Shown piece by piece: positions 36,301 to 45,378 of a stretch of 64,000 nucleotides of DNA. This stretch comes from Micromonospora sp. M71_S20. Its GTDB lineage: Bacteria > Actinomycetota > Actinomycetes > Mycobacteriales > Micromonosporaceae. The DNA is taken from positions 806,001 to 870,000 of the forward strand of contig NZ_RCCV01000001.1 in the NCBI RefSeq assembly GCF_003664255.1, in the 5' to 3' direction. The notes under the pieces were generated by a model that was not told the DNA's origin, did no database searches, and saw only the letters and a program-made list of their open reading frames with translations. Made by a program: the position numbers and the translations under genes. The number at the start of each line of letters is the position of its first letter. Within the stretch, counting starts at the first letter, position 1.

Positions 36301-39300
36301 TCAGCCGGCCAGGTGGGACCAGTGGGGTTCCAGGTCGCGCCAGGGGCCCTGGGCGGCGACCGTGCCCGAGCGGAGGACCACGACGTGGTCGGCCCGGACC
36401 AGGGCGGCGCGCTTCGAGGTCGAACCCACCACGGTCACGCCGTGCTCGCGTAGCGCCTGCCACAACGCCAGCTCGGTGGTGACGTCCAGCGCCGAGGACA
36501 CGTCGTCGGCCACCAGCAGCTCGGTACGCGGGGCGAGCGCCCGGGCCAGCGCGAGGCGCTGCAACTGCCCGCCCGAGAGCCGGGTGCCCTTGTGCCCGAT
36601 CAGCAGCCCGAGCCCACCCCCGGCCGCGGCCAGGTCGTGGTCGAGCTGGGCGGTCGACACCGCCGCCGCGGCGTCCACCTGGTGGCCGAGGGTGATGTTG
36701 TCCGCGACCGTGCCGGAGAGCACCCGGGGCAGCTGGCCGACGTAGCCCACCTGGTGCGGGCGCAGGAACAGTTCCGGCTCGGTTACCCGGTCGCCGTTCC
36801 AGGTCAGCCGGCCGGTGTGCGGCGCGATGCCGGCCAGCGCCCGCAGCAGCGACGACTTGCCCGAGCCGACCGGGCCGACGACCAGCACCAACTGGCCGCG
36901 TTCCACCGTCAGGTCGACGTCGCGTACGGCCACCGTCCCGTCGGTGTGCCGGACGCCGAAGCCGGTCAGCTCCAGCCGGCGCAGCGGGTGCCGGGGCGGC
37001 ACGACGGGCGCCGGGGCGGTCCCCGCGCCCAGGTCCACCTCCGGCACCGCCGCCGAGTACGCCTCCACTCCGGTCATCGCCACCGTCCGCCGGGTCCACA
37101 CCCGCGCCGACGGGATCTGCGAGATCAGCGACGCCGTCGTCCAGGCGAACCAGCGGGCGGCGGCCAGGGTGGCGACCGCCACCAGCGTGGCGCCGGCCGA
37201 CAGCTGCCCGGCCAGGAACAGCGCCCACGCGCCGATCGGCAACAGGCCGCTGACCAGCGACGGGGTCGACCGGGACCAGACCTGCACCGAGATCTCCCGG
37301 CGTTGCCGGTCGCTGCGGACCACGTCGAGGTCGGCCAGGTGGGTCAGCACCGGGCGGGTGGCCCCGGCGAGTTTGACCGTACGGGCGGCCGACAGCGAGG
37401 AGACCAGCGCGGTGGCGAACGCGGCCCGCGCCGCGACGGTGGCCCGCGCGGAACGTTCCAGCTTGGGGCCGAACAGCGTCGCGGCCAGCCCGGAGACCAG
37501 CATCGTGCCCGCGAAGAAGAGCCCGGGCACCACGCTCCCGGTGACGGCGGTCATGGTGACCAGGAGCACGAGCGAGAGCCCCTGGTCCATCACGTTGTCG
37601 GCGAGCTGCACCACCCGCTCGGTGTCGCCGCCCTGGGCCACCACCTCGGCCGGCGTGTGCCCGCTGACCCGGCGGGGCCCGGTCTGACCGTGCACCAGGC
37701 GCAGGCTGATCCGCAGCATCTGCCGGACCCACCACTGCGGGAACCGCAGGCCGTTGACGTACGGCACCGGCAGGGTCACCAGCAGGCCGAGGACGATCCC
37801 CAGCGCCGGCTTCCACGGGTCGCCGGTGCCGTCGACCAGATCGGCCCAGAGCCAGGGCAGCACCGGCCCCTCCAGCCCGAGGAGCACGAGCAGCAGGAAC
37901 AGCGAGAGCGAGGCGAGTCCGTACCGCGCGTCGTTGACGCACAGCCGCAGGATCTCCCGCAGCCCCCGTAGCCCACGCAGGGCCGGCTCCCCGGCCTCCC
38001 CGGACGTGCCCGTTCCATCGCCGGCCGACCCGACCGGCGGCACGGCCGACGACTCCGTCGGGGTCACGGTGGACGACCCGTCCGGAGGCGCGCCGGCCAG
38101 GAGCGCGACCGGCGGCACGGCCGGGGGCGCGGCCGGCGGGAGGGCCTCGTCCGCGCCGGCGGGCGGCCACGGGTCCGACGGGCCGGTCAGCAGGTCCACC
38201 CCGCCGGAGCGACCCGGCGCCGCGTGGGCGTACGCGGTGGCGTGGCTGGTGGCGAGCAGCTCGGCGAAGCGTTCCGAGGAGTGCAGCGGCCCGGCCTCGA
38301 CGACCGCGCCGTCGGCCATCACCACCACCTCGTCACAGCGGCGTACGGAGGAGAGGCGGTGCGCGATGACGATGCCGATCCGGTCGCGCAACAGCCGTTC
38401 GGTGGCCTGCTGCACCCGTGCCTCGGTCACCGGGTCGAGGCGGGCGGTGGCCTCGTCGAGGATCACCACGTGCGGATCGCGCACCAGGATCCGGGCGAAG
38501 GCGACCAGCTGCTCCTGGCCCGCCGAGAGCACGTGGCCGCCGTCGCCCAGCCGGGTGTCCAGGCCGGCGGGCAGCTCGGCGATCCAGCCGCCCAGCCCCA
38601 GCTCGCGCAGTGCCCGGGCGGCGGCGTCGAGCAGGTTCGGATCGAACAGCGCGACGTTCTCGGCGAGGGTGCCGGCGAGGATCTCGGTGCGCTGGGGCAC
38701 CACGGCGATCCACCGGCGCAGCGCCTCGACGTCGAGGTCGCACACGTCGTCGCCGGCCAGGAAGACCGTCCCGGGCGGCACATCGACGGCCCGGGTGAGC
38801 ACCTTGGCCAGTGTCGACTTGCCGGAGCCGGTCCGGCCGACCAGGGCGTACGAGCGGCCCCGCGTGAAGGTCAGGTCGACGTCGCGCAGCGCGGGCCCGC
38901 GCCCGTCGTCGGCACCCGCGTAGCGGAAGGTGAGGCCCCGCACCACCAGGTCCCCCTCGGCCGGGGCGGCCCCGCCCTCGGGTTCCTGGGGGGAGTTCGC
39001 CAGCAGCTGCACCCGTCCCCACGCGCCGAGGGCGTACTGGAGTTCGGGGACCATCCGGCTGACGTGCTCGACGGTCATGCCGAAGCCGACGACGAGCAGC
39101 CAGATCGCGGTGAGGCGGGCGCCGTCGATGCGGCCGCTGACCAGCGCCCACGCGCCGCCGAGCACCACGGCCGCGATGCCGGCCCGGATCACGCCGGCGG
39201 CCACGGTGGTGACCTGGGCGGACATCCGCCACACGCGCACCCCGCGACTGAGCACCTCGGCGGCCCGGCGGGCGTAGAGGCGCAGCACGTACGGCCGGGC

Positions 39301-39903
39301 GAGGCTGGTGCGCACGTCGTCCTGGCCGTGGATGGCCTCCTCCATCACGGCGGCGAGGTCCGACCAGGCCTCCTCCTCGGCCATCCGGGCCGGACCGATC
39401 CGCGCGGTGGGCTTGCGCAGGCCGACGGCCAGCAGCACGGTGAGCAGCAGCATCCCGACGCCGGCCGGCCACCACACCGCGAGGGCGACGGCGGTCGACA
39501 GCACGCCCGCGGCCAGCCCCTGCGCGATCCGTACGCCCTGGTTGCGCACCGCGGCGGCGACCTGGTAGACGTCGCCGTCGATGCGGTCGAGCAGCTCGCC
39601 GACCGGGGTGGTCTCCAGGGTGGGCAGGTCCTGCCCGAGCGCGACCCGACACAGCCGGCGCCGCACGTCGGCGGACCAGTCGGCCGTCAGCCCGGCCATC
39701 AGCAGGCTCACCGCGAGGTCGGTCAGGACTGCGGCGACCAGCGCCACGGCGAGCAGTGCGAAGAACCCGGCGGCGCGGTGCACCAGGACGGGGCCAGCCA
39801 GCGCGGCGGCGGCGGCCTGGCCGCCGGCACCGAGCACGATCAGGCAGGTCACGATCGTCATTCGGCGGGGCGAGGTGGCCCACATGTCCCGGAGCAGACG
39901 CAT
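36301..39903 (-). CDS. Fused heterodimeric-type ABC exporter (two permease-ATPase halves in one chain)
   Basis: The 1200-residue protein repeats TMD-NBD twice. NBD1 has Walker A GRTGSGKST, LSAGQEQLVAFARIL, Walker B VVILDEAT and H-loop IAHRLSS. NBD2 has Walker A GPVGSGKSS, LSGGQLQRLALARAL, but LLVADDVSS in place of a catalytic Glu and no H-loop His (VVGSTSKR). A Pro/Ala-rich linker of ~90 residues joins the halves. The asymmetry is typical of heterodimeric ABC exporters such as TM287/288, which move drugs or lipids. The start at 39903 follows GAAGGGA; the longer version has no such site. Confidence 0.93.
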   Translation of the reverse strand: MRLLRDMWATSPRRMTIVTCLIVLGAGGQAAAAALAGPVLVHRAAGFFALLAVALVAAVLTDLAVSLLMAGLTADWSADVRRRLCRVALGQDLPTLETTPVGELLDRIDGDVYQVAAAVRNQGVRIAQGLAAGVLSTAVALAVWWPAGVGMLLLTVLLAVGLRKPTARIGPARMAEEEAWSDLAAVMEEAIHGQDDVRTSLARPYVLRLYARRAAEVLSRGVRVWRMSAQVTTVAAGVIRAGIAAVVLGGAWALVSGRIDGARLTAIWLLVVGFGMTVEHVSRMVPELQYALGAWGRVQLLANSPQEPEGGAAPAEGDLVVRGLTFRYAGADDGRGPALRDVDLTFTRGRSYALVGRTGSGKSTLAKVLTRAVDVPPGTVFLAGDDVCDLDVEALRRWIAVVPQRTEILAGTLAENVALFDPNLLDAAARALRELGLGGWIAELPAGLDTRLGDGGHVLSAGQEQLVAFARILVRDPHVVILDEATARLDPVTEARVQQATERLLRDRIGIVIAHRLSSVRRCDEVVVMADGAVVEAGPLHSSERFAELLATSHATAYAHAAPGRSGGVDLLTGPSDPWPPAGADEALPPAAPPAVPPVALLAGAPPDGSSTVTPTESSAVPPVGSAGDGTGTSGEAGEPALRGLRGLREILRLCVNDARYGLASLSLFLLLVLLGLEGPVLPWLWADLVDGTGDPWKPALGIVLGLLVTLPVPYVNGLRFPQWWVRQMLRISLRLVHGQTGPRRVSGHTPAEVVAQGGDTERVVQLADNVMDQGLSLVLLVTMTAVTGSVVPGLFFAGTMLVSGLAATLFGPKLERSARATVAARAAFATALVSSLSAARTVKLAGATRPVLTHLADLDVVRSDRQRREISVQVWSRSTPSLVSGLLPIGAWALFLAGQLSAGATLVAVATLAAARWFAWTTASLISQIPSARVWTRRTVAMTGVEAYSAAVPEVDLGAGTAPAPVVPPRHPLRRLELTGFGVRHTDGTVAVRDVDLTVERGQLVLVVGPVGSGKSSLLRALAGIAPHTGRLTWNGDRVTEPELFLRPHQVGYVGQLPRVLSGTVADNITLGHQVDAAAAVSTAQLDHDLAAAGGGLGLLIGHKGTRLSGGQLQRLALARALAPRTELLVADDVSSALDVTTELALWQALREHGVTVVGSTSKRAALVRADHVVVLRSGTVAAQGPWRDLEPHWSHLAG

Positions 39904-40000
39904 GACGGAGTCCCTTCGGGCAGAACGGGGCGGAGCATCCAGCCTGGTCGGTGGGGCCGGCCGGCTCAACGCATTTACCCGCCGTTCACCTGGCCGGAGG

Positions 40001-40111
40001 CCGGTGGCGTGGGCCGCGCCGGCAGGGGGCCGCCCCGGGGACGCCGCGGCCGGTGGCGTGGCCGGTGGCGTGGCCGCGCTGACAAGGGGGCCGCCCCGCG
40101 CGGACGCCGCG
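40001..40111. repeat. Direct repeat of about 49 bases in the ABC exporter upstream region
   Basis: Two copies (about 40001-40049 and 40062-40111) share CCGGTGGCGTGG, GGGGGCCGCCCC and GGACGCCGCG in the same order. They lie between the GNAT gene and the ABC exporter. Their origin is unknown; each contains the palindromic core GGGGCCGCCCC-like sequence. Confidence 0.5.
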
Positions 40112-40120
40112 CGGGACGGC

Positions 40121-40960
40121 TCAGAAGAGCACGGTGGCGAGCGTGCCGACCGGGCGGAATCCGCAGCGCTCGTAGACCCGGCGGGCCGGCAGGTTGAAGT
40201 CGTTGACGTAGAGGCTGACGGTCGGGGCGACCCGCAGCAGCGCGTCGCGCACCACCGCCGCCATCGCCGCCGACGCGATGCCCCGGCCCCGCCAGTCGGG
40301 CGCCACCCAGACGCCCTGCACCTGGGCGGTCCGGCGGGTCACCACCGCCAGCTCGGCCTTGAACACCACCTGGCCGTCGACGAACCGGGCGTACGCCCGC
40401 CCGGTCCGGACCAGGTCGGTGACCCGCCGCCGGTAGCCGCGCCCGCCGTCGTCGGCGAGCGGCGAGACGCCCACCTCCTCGGTGTACATCGCCACCGCCG
40501 CCGGGAAGAGCCGGTCGACCTCGCTGGCGCGCACCCGCCGCACCTCCGGGTCCGCCCGCAGCGCCGGCAGCGCGTCGGTCGCCAGCAACGGCTGGTTGGG
40601 GCGTACGTCCCGGGCCGGCCCCCAGACGGCGGAGAGGCGGTCCCAGAGCCCGAGCACCGCGTCGGCCCGGCCCACGATCGACGAGCAGAGCCGCTCCTCG
40701 CCGGCGAGCAGGTCGGCGTAGGCGGCGACGGCCGGCTCGGTGGCGAGCACGGGGGTGAGGTTGCCGCCGAGCCAGCAGATCGACTCCAGGTTGCGGCGGC
40801 TGCCGTAGCCCAGCACCCGCCCCTCGGCGCGCCACCAGGCCAGGCCACGCGCCGTGATCCGCTCGGCGACCTGCGCGCCCGCGAACGGGTCGAGGTCGAG
40901 CAGCCGCTCGACCGCGCGGCGCTCCGACTCCCCCAGTTGCCGTACCGGCACCGTCAGCAC
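40121..40960 (-). CDS. GNAT N-acetyltransferase with DUF4081 N-terminal domain
   Basis: The 279-residue protein has an N-terminal ~115-residue region with LDLDPFAGAQVAERITARG and LGYGSRRNLESICWLGGNL (DUF4081 type), then a GNAT domain with acetyl-CoA-binding GVWVAPDWRGRGIASAAMAA near residues 216-235 and a C-terminal YVNDFNLPARRVYERCGF block. Acetyl-CoA-dependent acylation is expected; the acceptor is unknown. It follows ispG in the same orientation, as I recall for Rv2867c next to gcpE in M. tuberculosis, so linkage with the isoprenoid genes is conserved. Confidence 0.87.
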   Translation of the reverse strand: MLTVPVRQLGESERRAVERLLDLDPFAGAQVAERITARGLAWWRAEGRVLGYGSRRNLESICWLGGNLTPVLATEPAVAAYADLLAGEERLCSSIVGRADAVLGLWDRLSAVWGPARDVRPNQPLLATDALPALRADPEVRRVRASEVDRLFPAAVAMYTEEVGVSPLADDGGRGYRRRVTDLVRTGRAYARFVDGQVVFKAELAVVTRRTAQVQGVWVAPDWRGRGIASAAMAAVVRDALLRVAPTVSLYVNDFNLPARRVYERCGFRPVGTLATVLF

Positions 40961-41053
40961 GGATACCAGCCTGCCAGATCCGCCCGGTGCCGCGCGGGCC
41001 GAGTGACGAGTGGGACCACGACACCGTGACCGCCCGGCCGGCGGCGCGACGGG

Positions 41054-42226
41054 TCAGTGCACGGTGACGGTGGCACCGGGGAGCAGGCTGCGCAGCTCCT
41101 CGGGCAGCTCGGCGCCCATCTCGTCGGCGATGCGCAGCGCCTCCTCGATCAGGGTCTCCACGATCTGCGCCTCGGGCACGGTCTTGACCACCTTGCCCTT
41201 GACGAAGATCTGGCCCTTGCCGTTGCCGGAGGCGACCCCGAGGTCGGCCTCGCGGGCCTCGCCCGGACCGTTCACGACGCAGCCCATCACCGCGACCCGC
41301 AGCGGCACCGGCAGCCCCTCCAGGCCGGCGGTGACCTCCTCGGCCAGCTTGTAGACGTCGACCTGGGCGCGACCGCAGGACGGGCAGGAGACGATCTCCA
41401 GGCCCCGCTCGCGCAGCCCGAGCGACTCCAGGATCTGGTTGCCGACCTTGATCTCCTCCACCGGCGGGGCCGACAGCGAGACCCGGATCGTGTCGCCGAT
41501 CCCCTCGGCCAGCAGCGCGCCGAAGGCGACCGCCGACTTGATGGTGCCCTGGAAGGCCGGGCCGGCCTCGGTGACGCCCAGGTGCAGCGGGTAGTCGCAC
41601 TTCTCGGCGAGCTGGCGGTACGCCCGGATCATCACCACCGGGTCGTTGTGCTTGACCGAGATCTTGATGTCGCGGAAGCCGTGCTCCTCGAACAGCGAGC
41701 ACTCCCACAGCGCCGACTCGACCAGCGCCTCGGCGGTGGCCTTGCCGTACTTGGCGAGCAGCCGCTTGTCGAGCGAGCCGGCGTTGACGCCGATCCGGAT
41801 CGGCACGCCCGCGTCGCCGGCCGCCTTGGCGATCTCCTTGACCTTGTCGTCGAACTGACGGATGTTGCCCGGGTTGACCCGGACCGCCGCGCAGCCGGCG
41901 TCGATCGCGGCGAAGACGTACTTCGGCTGGAAGTGGATGTCGGCGATCACCGGGATCTGCGACTTCTTCGCGATCGCCGGCAGCGCCTCCACGTCGTCCT
42001 GGCTGGGCACGGCGACCCGGACGATCTGGCAGCCGGACGCGGTCAGCTCGGCGATCTGCTGGAGTGTGGCGTTGACGTCGGAGGTGAGGGTGGTGGTCAT
42101 CGACTGCACCGACACCGGCGCGCCCCCGCCGACCGGCACCGAGCCGACCATGATCTGGCGGCTGAGCCGACGCGGGGCGAGCGGCGGGGGCGGCACGGAG
42201 GGGATACCGAGACTGACAGCGGTCAC
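41054..42226 (-). CDS. ispG: 4-hydroxy-3-methylbut-2-enyl diphosphate synthase
   Basis: IspG is a [4Fe-4S] enzyme that converts MEcPP to HMBPP in the MEP isoprenoid pathway. The 390-residue protein opens [20 protein letters not shown] and has [29 protein letters not shown] and [16 protein letters not shown], with the cluster cysteines in [12 protein letters not shown] and [21 protein letters not shown] 42226 was chosen because AGGTGAG is 8 bases upstream and the resulting N-terminus is usual; a GTG nine bases earlier is possible. It lies directly after rseP, with dxr upstream in the same operon. Confidence 0.96.
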   Translation of the reverse strand: MTAVSLGIPSVPPPPLAPRRLSRQIMVGSVPVGGGAPVSVQSMTTTLTSDVNATLQQIAELTASGCQIVRVAVPSQDDVEALPAIAKKSQIPVIADIHFQPKYVFAAIDAGCAAVRVNPGNIRQFDDKVKEIAKAAGDAGVPIRIGVNAGSLDKRLLAKYGKATAEALVESALWECSLFEEHGFRDIKISVKHNDPVVMIRAYRQLAEKCDYPLHLGVTEAGPAFQGTIKSAVAFGALLAEGIGDTIRVSLSAPPVEEIKVGNQILESLGLRERGLEIVSCPSCGRAQVDVYKLAEEVTAGLEGLPVPLRVAVMGCVVNGPGEAREADLGVASGNGKGQIFVKGKVVKTVPEAQIVETLIEEALRIADEMGAELPEELRSLLPGATVTVH

Positions 42227-42235
42227 TTCAGGCAC

Positions 42236-43486
42236 TCACCTTGAGAAGAGCGTGATCGGGTTGACGACGTCCGCGGTGATGGTCAGCAGCGTGAACACGC
42301 CACCGACCAGGATCACCGCGTACGTCAGGGGCATGAGCTTGAGGTAGTCGACGCGGCCGGGGTCGGCGCGGCCGATCCGGGCGTAGAGCCAGGAGCGGGC
42401 CCGCTCGAACCAGGCAATCGCGATGTGCCCGCCGTCGAGCGGCAGCAGCGGCAGCAGGTTGAACACGCCGATGAAGAAGTTCAGCGAGACGAAGAGCATG
42501 AAGAACAGCAGCCAGGCGTTGTTCTCCACCGCCTCGCCGCCGAGCCGGCTGGCGCCGACCACGCTGATCGGGGTGTCGATGTCCCGCTCGCCGCCGGTGA
42601 TCGCCGTCCAGAGGGCCGGGACCTTCTGCGGGATGCGCTTCATCGCCTCGAAGGTGTTGACGGCCATGTCGCCGGTGAAGTCGGCGGTCGCGCCGAACGC
42701 GCCGACCGGCCCGTACGTCACCCGGGTCGGGGTGCTGGGGACGAGGCCGACGCCGAGCGCGGCGACCGCGGTGACCTGGCCCTTCGGGTCGTCGAGCGGG
42801 GGCCGCTGGGTCTGCGCGAGCACCGTGCTGGCCGTGGCCGGCTGGCCGTCGCGGACGTACGCGATCTGCGCCGTGTCGCCCGGCTTGAGGCTGCGCAGGG
42901 TGGTGAGCAGCTGGCCGTAGTCGTTGATCGGCGTGCCGTTGATGGCGGTGATCCGGTCGCCGTCGCGCAGCTGCGCCTGGGCGGCGGGGCTGGCGGGGTC
43001 GGCGGTGGTGCACTCGCGCAGCGTGTTCTCCGGGACCACGCACTTCGACAGCGCGATGACCGCCGGCTCCTTGCGGATCTCGGCCTCGGTGCTCGGGAAC
43101 TCCGGGTTGGGCAGGCCGGCGGAGACCGCGATGATCCAGAGGGCGATCAGGGCGAGGGCGAAGTGGGTGATCGAGCCGGCGGACATCACGATCGTCCGCT
43201 TCCACACCGGGAACCGCCACATCGCGCGCGGCTCGTCGGCCGGGTCGACGTCGTCGTCCTGGGGGGTCATCCCGACGATCTTGCAGAAGCCGCCGAGCGG
43301 GATGCCCTTGATGCCGTACTCCGTCTCGCCCCGCTTGAAGGACCAGAGCGTGGGGCCGAAGCCGACGAAGTAGCGGGTGACCTTCATGCCGAAGGCCTTG
43401 GCGGTGAGCATGTGCCCCGCCTCGTGCAGGCTCACCGAGATGAGGATCGCGAGGGCGAAGAGCACCACCCCGAGCAGGTACGCCAT
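42236..43486 (-). CDS. rseP: Site-2 intramembrane metalloprotease (RseP/Rip1 family)
   Basis: The 416-residue membrane protease has the zinc-binding HEAGH motif near residues 21-25 in the first helix, a PDZ domain (~170-250, DGDRITAINGTPINDYGQLL) and the second active-site motif NLLPLLPLDGGH near 340 with the metal-binding Asp. It cleaves membrane-embedded anti-sigma factors or similar substrates. Its gene overlaps dxr by one base (TGATG) and precedes ispG, an order I recall from M. tuberculosis (dxr-rip1-ispG). ATG 43486 follows GGAAGGAG. Confidence 0.94.
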   Translation of the reverse strand: MAYLLGVVLFALAILISVSLHEAGHMLTAKAFGMKVTRYFVGFGPTLWSFKRGETEYGIKGIPLGGFCKIVGMTPQDDDVDPADEPRAMWRFPVWKRTIVMSAGSITHFALALIALWIIAVSAGLPNPEFPSTEAEIRKEPAVIALSKCVVPENTLRECTTADPASPAAQAQLRDGDRITAINGTPINDYGQLLTTLRSLKPGDTAQIAYVRDGQPATASTVLAQTQRPPLDDPKGQVTAVAALGVGLVPSTPTRVTYGPVGAFGATADFTGDMAVNTFEAMKRIPQKVPALWTAITGGERDIDTPISVVGASRLGGEAVENNAWLLFFMLFVSLNFFIGVFNLLPLLPLDGGHIAIAWFERARSWLYARIGRADPGRVDYLKLMPLTYAVILVGGVFTLLTITADVVNPITLFSR

Positions 43487-44700
43487 CAAGCTCCTTCCAC
43501 CGAACCCGCGATGATGATCTCCTGCGCGTGCGCGCGCGCCCACGACTCCGCCGCGAGCACGTCCTCGACGGTACCCGGTTCGTCGAAATCGGGAGCGTCC
43601 TCCAGCACCCGCCGGAGGGTGTCGACGATGCCGAGGAAGGGCAGTCGGCCGGCCACGAACGCGGCCACGCACTCCTCGTTCGCCGCGTTGTAGATCGCCG
43701 GCCGGCAGCGGCCGGCCTCGCCGGCGGCCTTGGCCAGCGCGACCGCCGGGAACGCCTCGTCGTCCAGCGGCGCGAACTCCCAGGTGTGGGCCTTCGTCCA
43801 GTCGACCGCGGCGGCGGCGTCGGCGACCCGGTCGGGCCAGCCGAGGCCGAGCGCGATCGGCAGCCGCATGTCCGGCGGGCTGGCCTGGGCGAGGGTGGAC
43901 CCGTCGGTGAACTCGACCATCGAGTGGATCACCGACTGCGGGTGCACCATCACGGCGATGTCGGCGTACGGCACGTCGAAGAGCTCGTGCGCCTCGATCA
44001 CCTCCAGCGCCTTGTTGACCATCGTGGCGGAGTTGATCGTGACGACCGGCCCCATGTTCCAGGTCGGGTGCGCCAGCGCCTGCTCGGGCGTGACCTGTGT
44101 CAACTCGTCGCGCCGCTTGCCCCGGAACGGGCCGCCGCTGGCGGTGACGACCAGCCGCCGCACCTCGCCCCGGGTGCCGCCGCGCAGGCACTGGGCCAGC
44201 GCCGAGTGCTCCGAGTCGACCGGCACGATCTGCTCCGGCCGCGTCACCGCGGCCTTCACGAGAGAGCCGCCGGCCACGAGCGACTCCTTGTTGGCCAGCG
44301 CGAGCGTACGCCCGGCGCGCAGCGCGGCCAGCGTCGGCGCGAGCCCGAGCGAGCCGACCACGCCGTTGAGCACGACGTCGCAGGGCCACTGCGCCAGCTC
44401 GGTCATCGCGTCCGGGCCGGCCACGATCTTGGGAAGCTTGAAGTCCCCGCTGCTCCATCCGCGCCGGCTCGCCTCGGCGTAGAACGCGAGCTGGAGATCC
44501 TGCGCGGCGGACGCCTTCGCCACGCCGACCGCGTCGACGCGCAGTTCGAGGGCCTGGGCGGCGAGCAACTCGACGTTGCCGCCACCGGCGCCGAGCGCGA
44601 CCACCCGGAACCAGTCCGGGTTACGCCGCACGATGTCGATGGCCTGTGTGCCGACCGAACCGGTGGAGCCGAGCAGGACGAGTTCCCGGAGCGAAGTCAC
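43486..44700 (-). CDS. dxr: 1-deoxy-D-xylulose 5-phosphate reductoisomerase
   Basis: Dxr makes MEP from DXP with NADPH, the first committed step of the MEP pathway. The 404-residue protein has the dinucleotide motif [16 protein letters not shown] near residues 8-23, [15 protein letters not shown] near 120-134, [13 protein letters not shown] near 148-160 and the catalytic loop [10 protein letters not shown] near 175-184. It starts with GTG and lacks a strong ribosome site. The upstream DNA holds a coding remnant and two hairpins. It is followed by rseP and ispG in one operon. Confidence 0.96.
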   Translation of the reverse strand: MTSLRELVLLGSTGSVGTQAIDIVRRNPDWFRVVALGAGGGNVELLAAQALELRVDAVGVAKASAAQDLQLAFYAEASRRGWSSGDFKLPKIVAGPDAMTELAQWPCDVVLNGVVGSLGLAPTLAALRAGRTLALANKESLVAGGSLVKAAVTRPEQIVPVDSEHSALAQCLRGGTRGEVRRLVVTASGGPFRGKRRDELTQVTPEQALAHPTWNMGPVVTINSATMVNKALEVIEAHELFDVPYADIAVMVHPQSVIHSMVEFTDGSTLAQASPPDMRLPIALGLGWPDRVADAAAAVDWTKAHTWEFAPLDDEAFPAVALAKAAGEAGRCRPAIYNAANEECVAAFVAGRLPFLGIVDTLRRVLEDAPDFDEPGTVEDVLAAESWARAHAQEIIIAGSVEGA

Positions 44701-44743
44701 CGGGCCATTCTTCCCCACCACCGCTGTGCCCCCGCTGGGAGCC

Positions 44744-44866
44744 TCAGCCTTCCGCCTCGGCCTGCTCTTCCGATGCCTCCACGCTTTCCTCCGGCGCCGC
44801 CTCGTCGAGGAGGTCCGCCGGTTGGGCGTTGCCGTCGCGGTGGGCGCTGACGACGCGCTTCTTGGA
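44744..44866 (-). pseudogene. Coding-like remnant lacking a start, upstream of dxr
   Basis: A 40-residue open stretch reads [20 protein letters not shown] and then an acidic Ala/Glu tail ending EAEAEG, stopping at TGA 44744-44746. Its codon usage looks coding (GC-rich third positions) but the frame opens directly after a TAG with no ATG, GTG or TTG before the acidic tail. It may be the 3' end of a gene that lost its 5' end, or a frame translated from an unusual start. The frames just upstream (44867-44950) read basic residues and do not continue it. Confidence 0.4.
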
Positions 44867-44962
44867 CTACCGCACATTGCCTCTTGCACGACGGATGCGC
44901 CGCGAAAGCACACGCCCCTTGCCCGCACCTGGTCGAGTTCGGCAGCAACCACGTCGGGGCCC

Positions 44963-45023
44963 GGTGATCAGGACCTCATGGACGTTGCCGGGCCGCTTTG
45001 AGGTACACGGCGTCCTGATCACC
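44963..45023. repeat. Inverted repeat GGTGATCAGGAC / GTCCTGATCACC
   Basis: Arms 44963-44974 and 45012-45023 are perfect 12-bp complements with a 37-base loop. It lies in the divergent region between dxr and the GH43 gene, where a terminator is not expected. Together with the neighbouring repeat and the remnant upstream of dxr it may mark a deleted gene. Confidence 0.55.
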
Positions 45024-45027
45024 ACTG

Positions 45028-45081
45028 ACCGGTCCGGCGTTCGCGAACTGCGTCAGCAGTCAGTGAAGAGTTCGGACCGGT
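45028..45081. repeat. Inverted repeat ACCGGTCCG / CGGACCGGT
   Basis: Arms 45028-45036 and 45073-45081 pair perfectly (9 bp), with further partial pairing inside (AACT/AGTT). It follows the preceding inverted repeat by only four bases, giving two tandem hairpins. The rest of the 44867-45378 interval shows no gene; AT-rich words before 45379 (AAAACTTTCC) may belong to the GH43 promoter. Confidence 0.45.
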
Positions 45082-45378
45082 GTGGCGCAGCGTCGTCCGC
45101 ACCAGCCCGCATGCCATGATCGGTCGACGCTCACCCGGGCGGGACGCGGCCGGGAGCCCGGCGGAACGTCACCCGACCTTCAGCACCGCCGGCCCGGCGC
45201 TCCTTGACGGCACCGCTGCCACCACAGCCCCGCCCACACCTGGGCAGAGGCGGACAGCAGCGCCGCCGTCGGCACTCCGGACGCGACCGGGACGGGATGC
45301 CGATCCCTGGGCGCGCCTCAGAGTCGGCCCCCGCGAAGAAAACTTTCCACGTATCGATGACTGTGGTTGACTTTCGTC

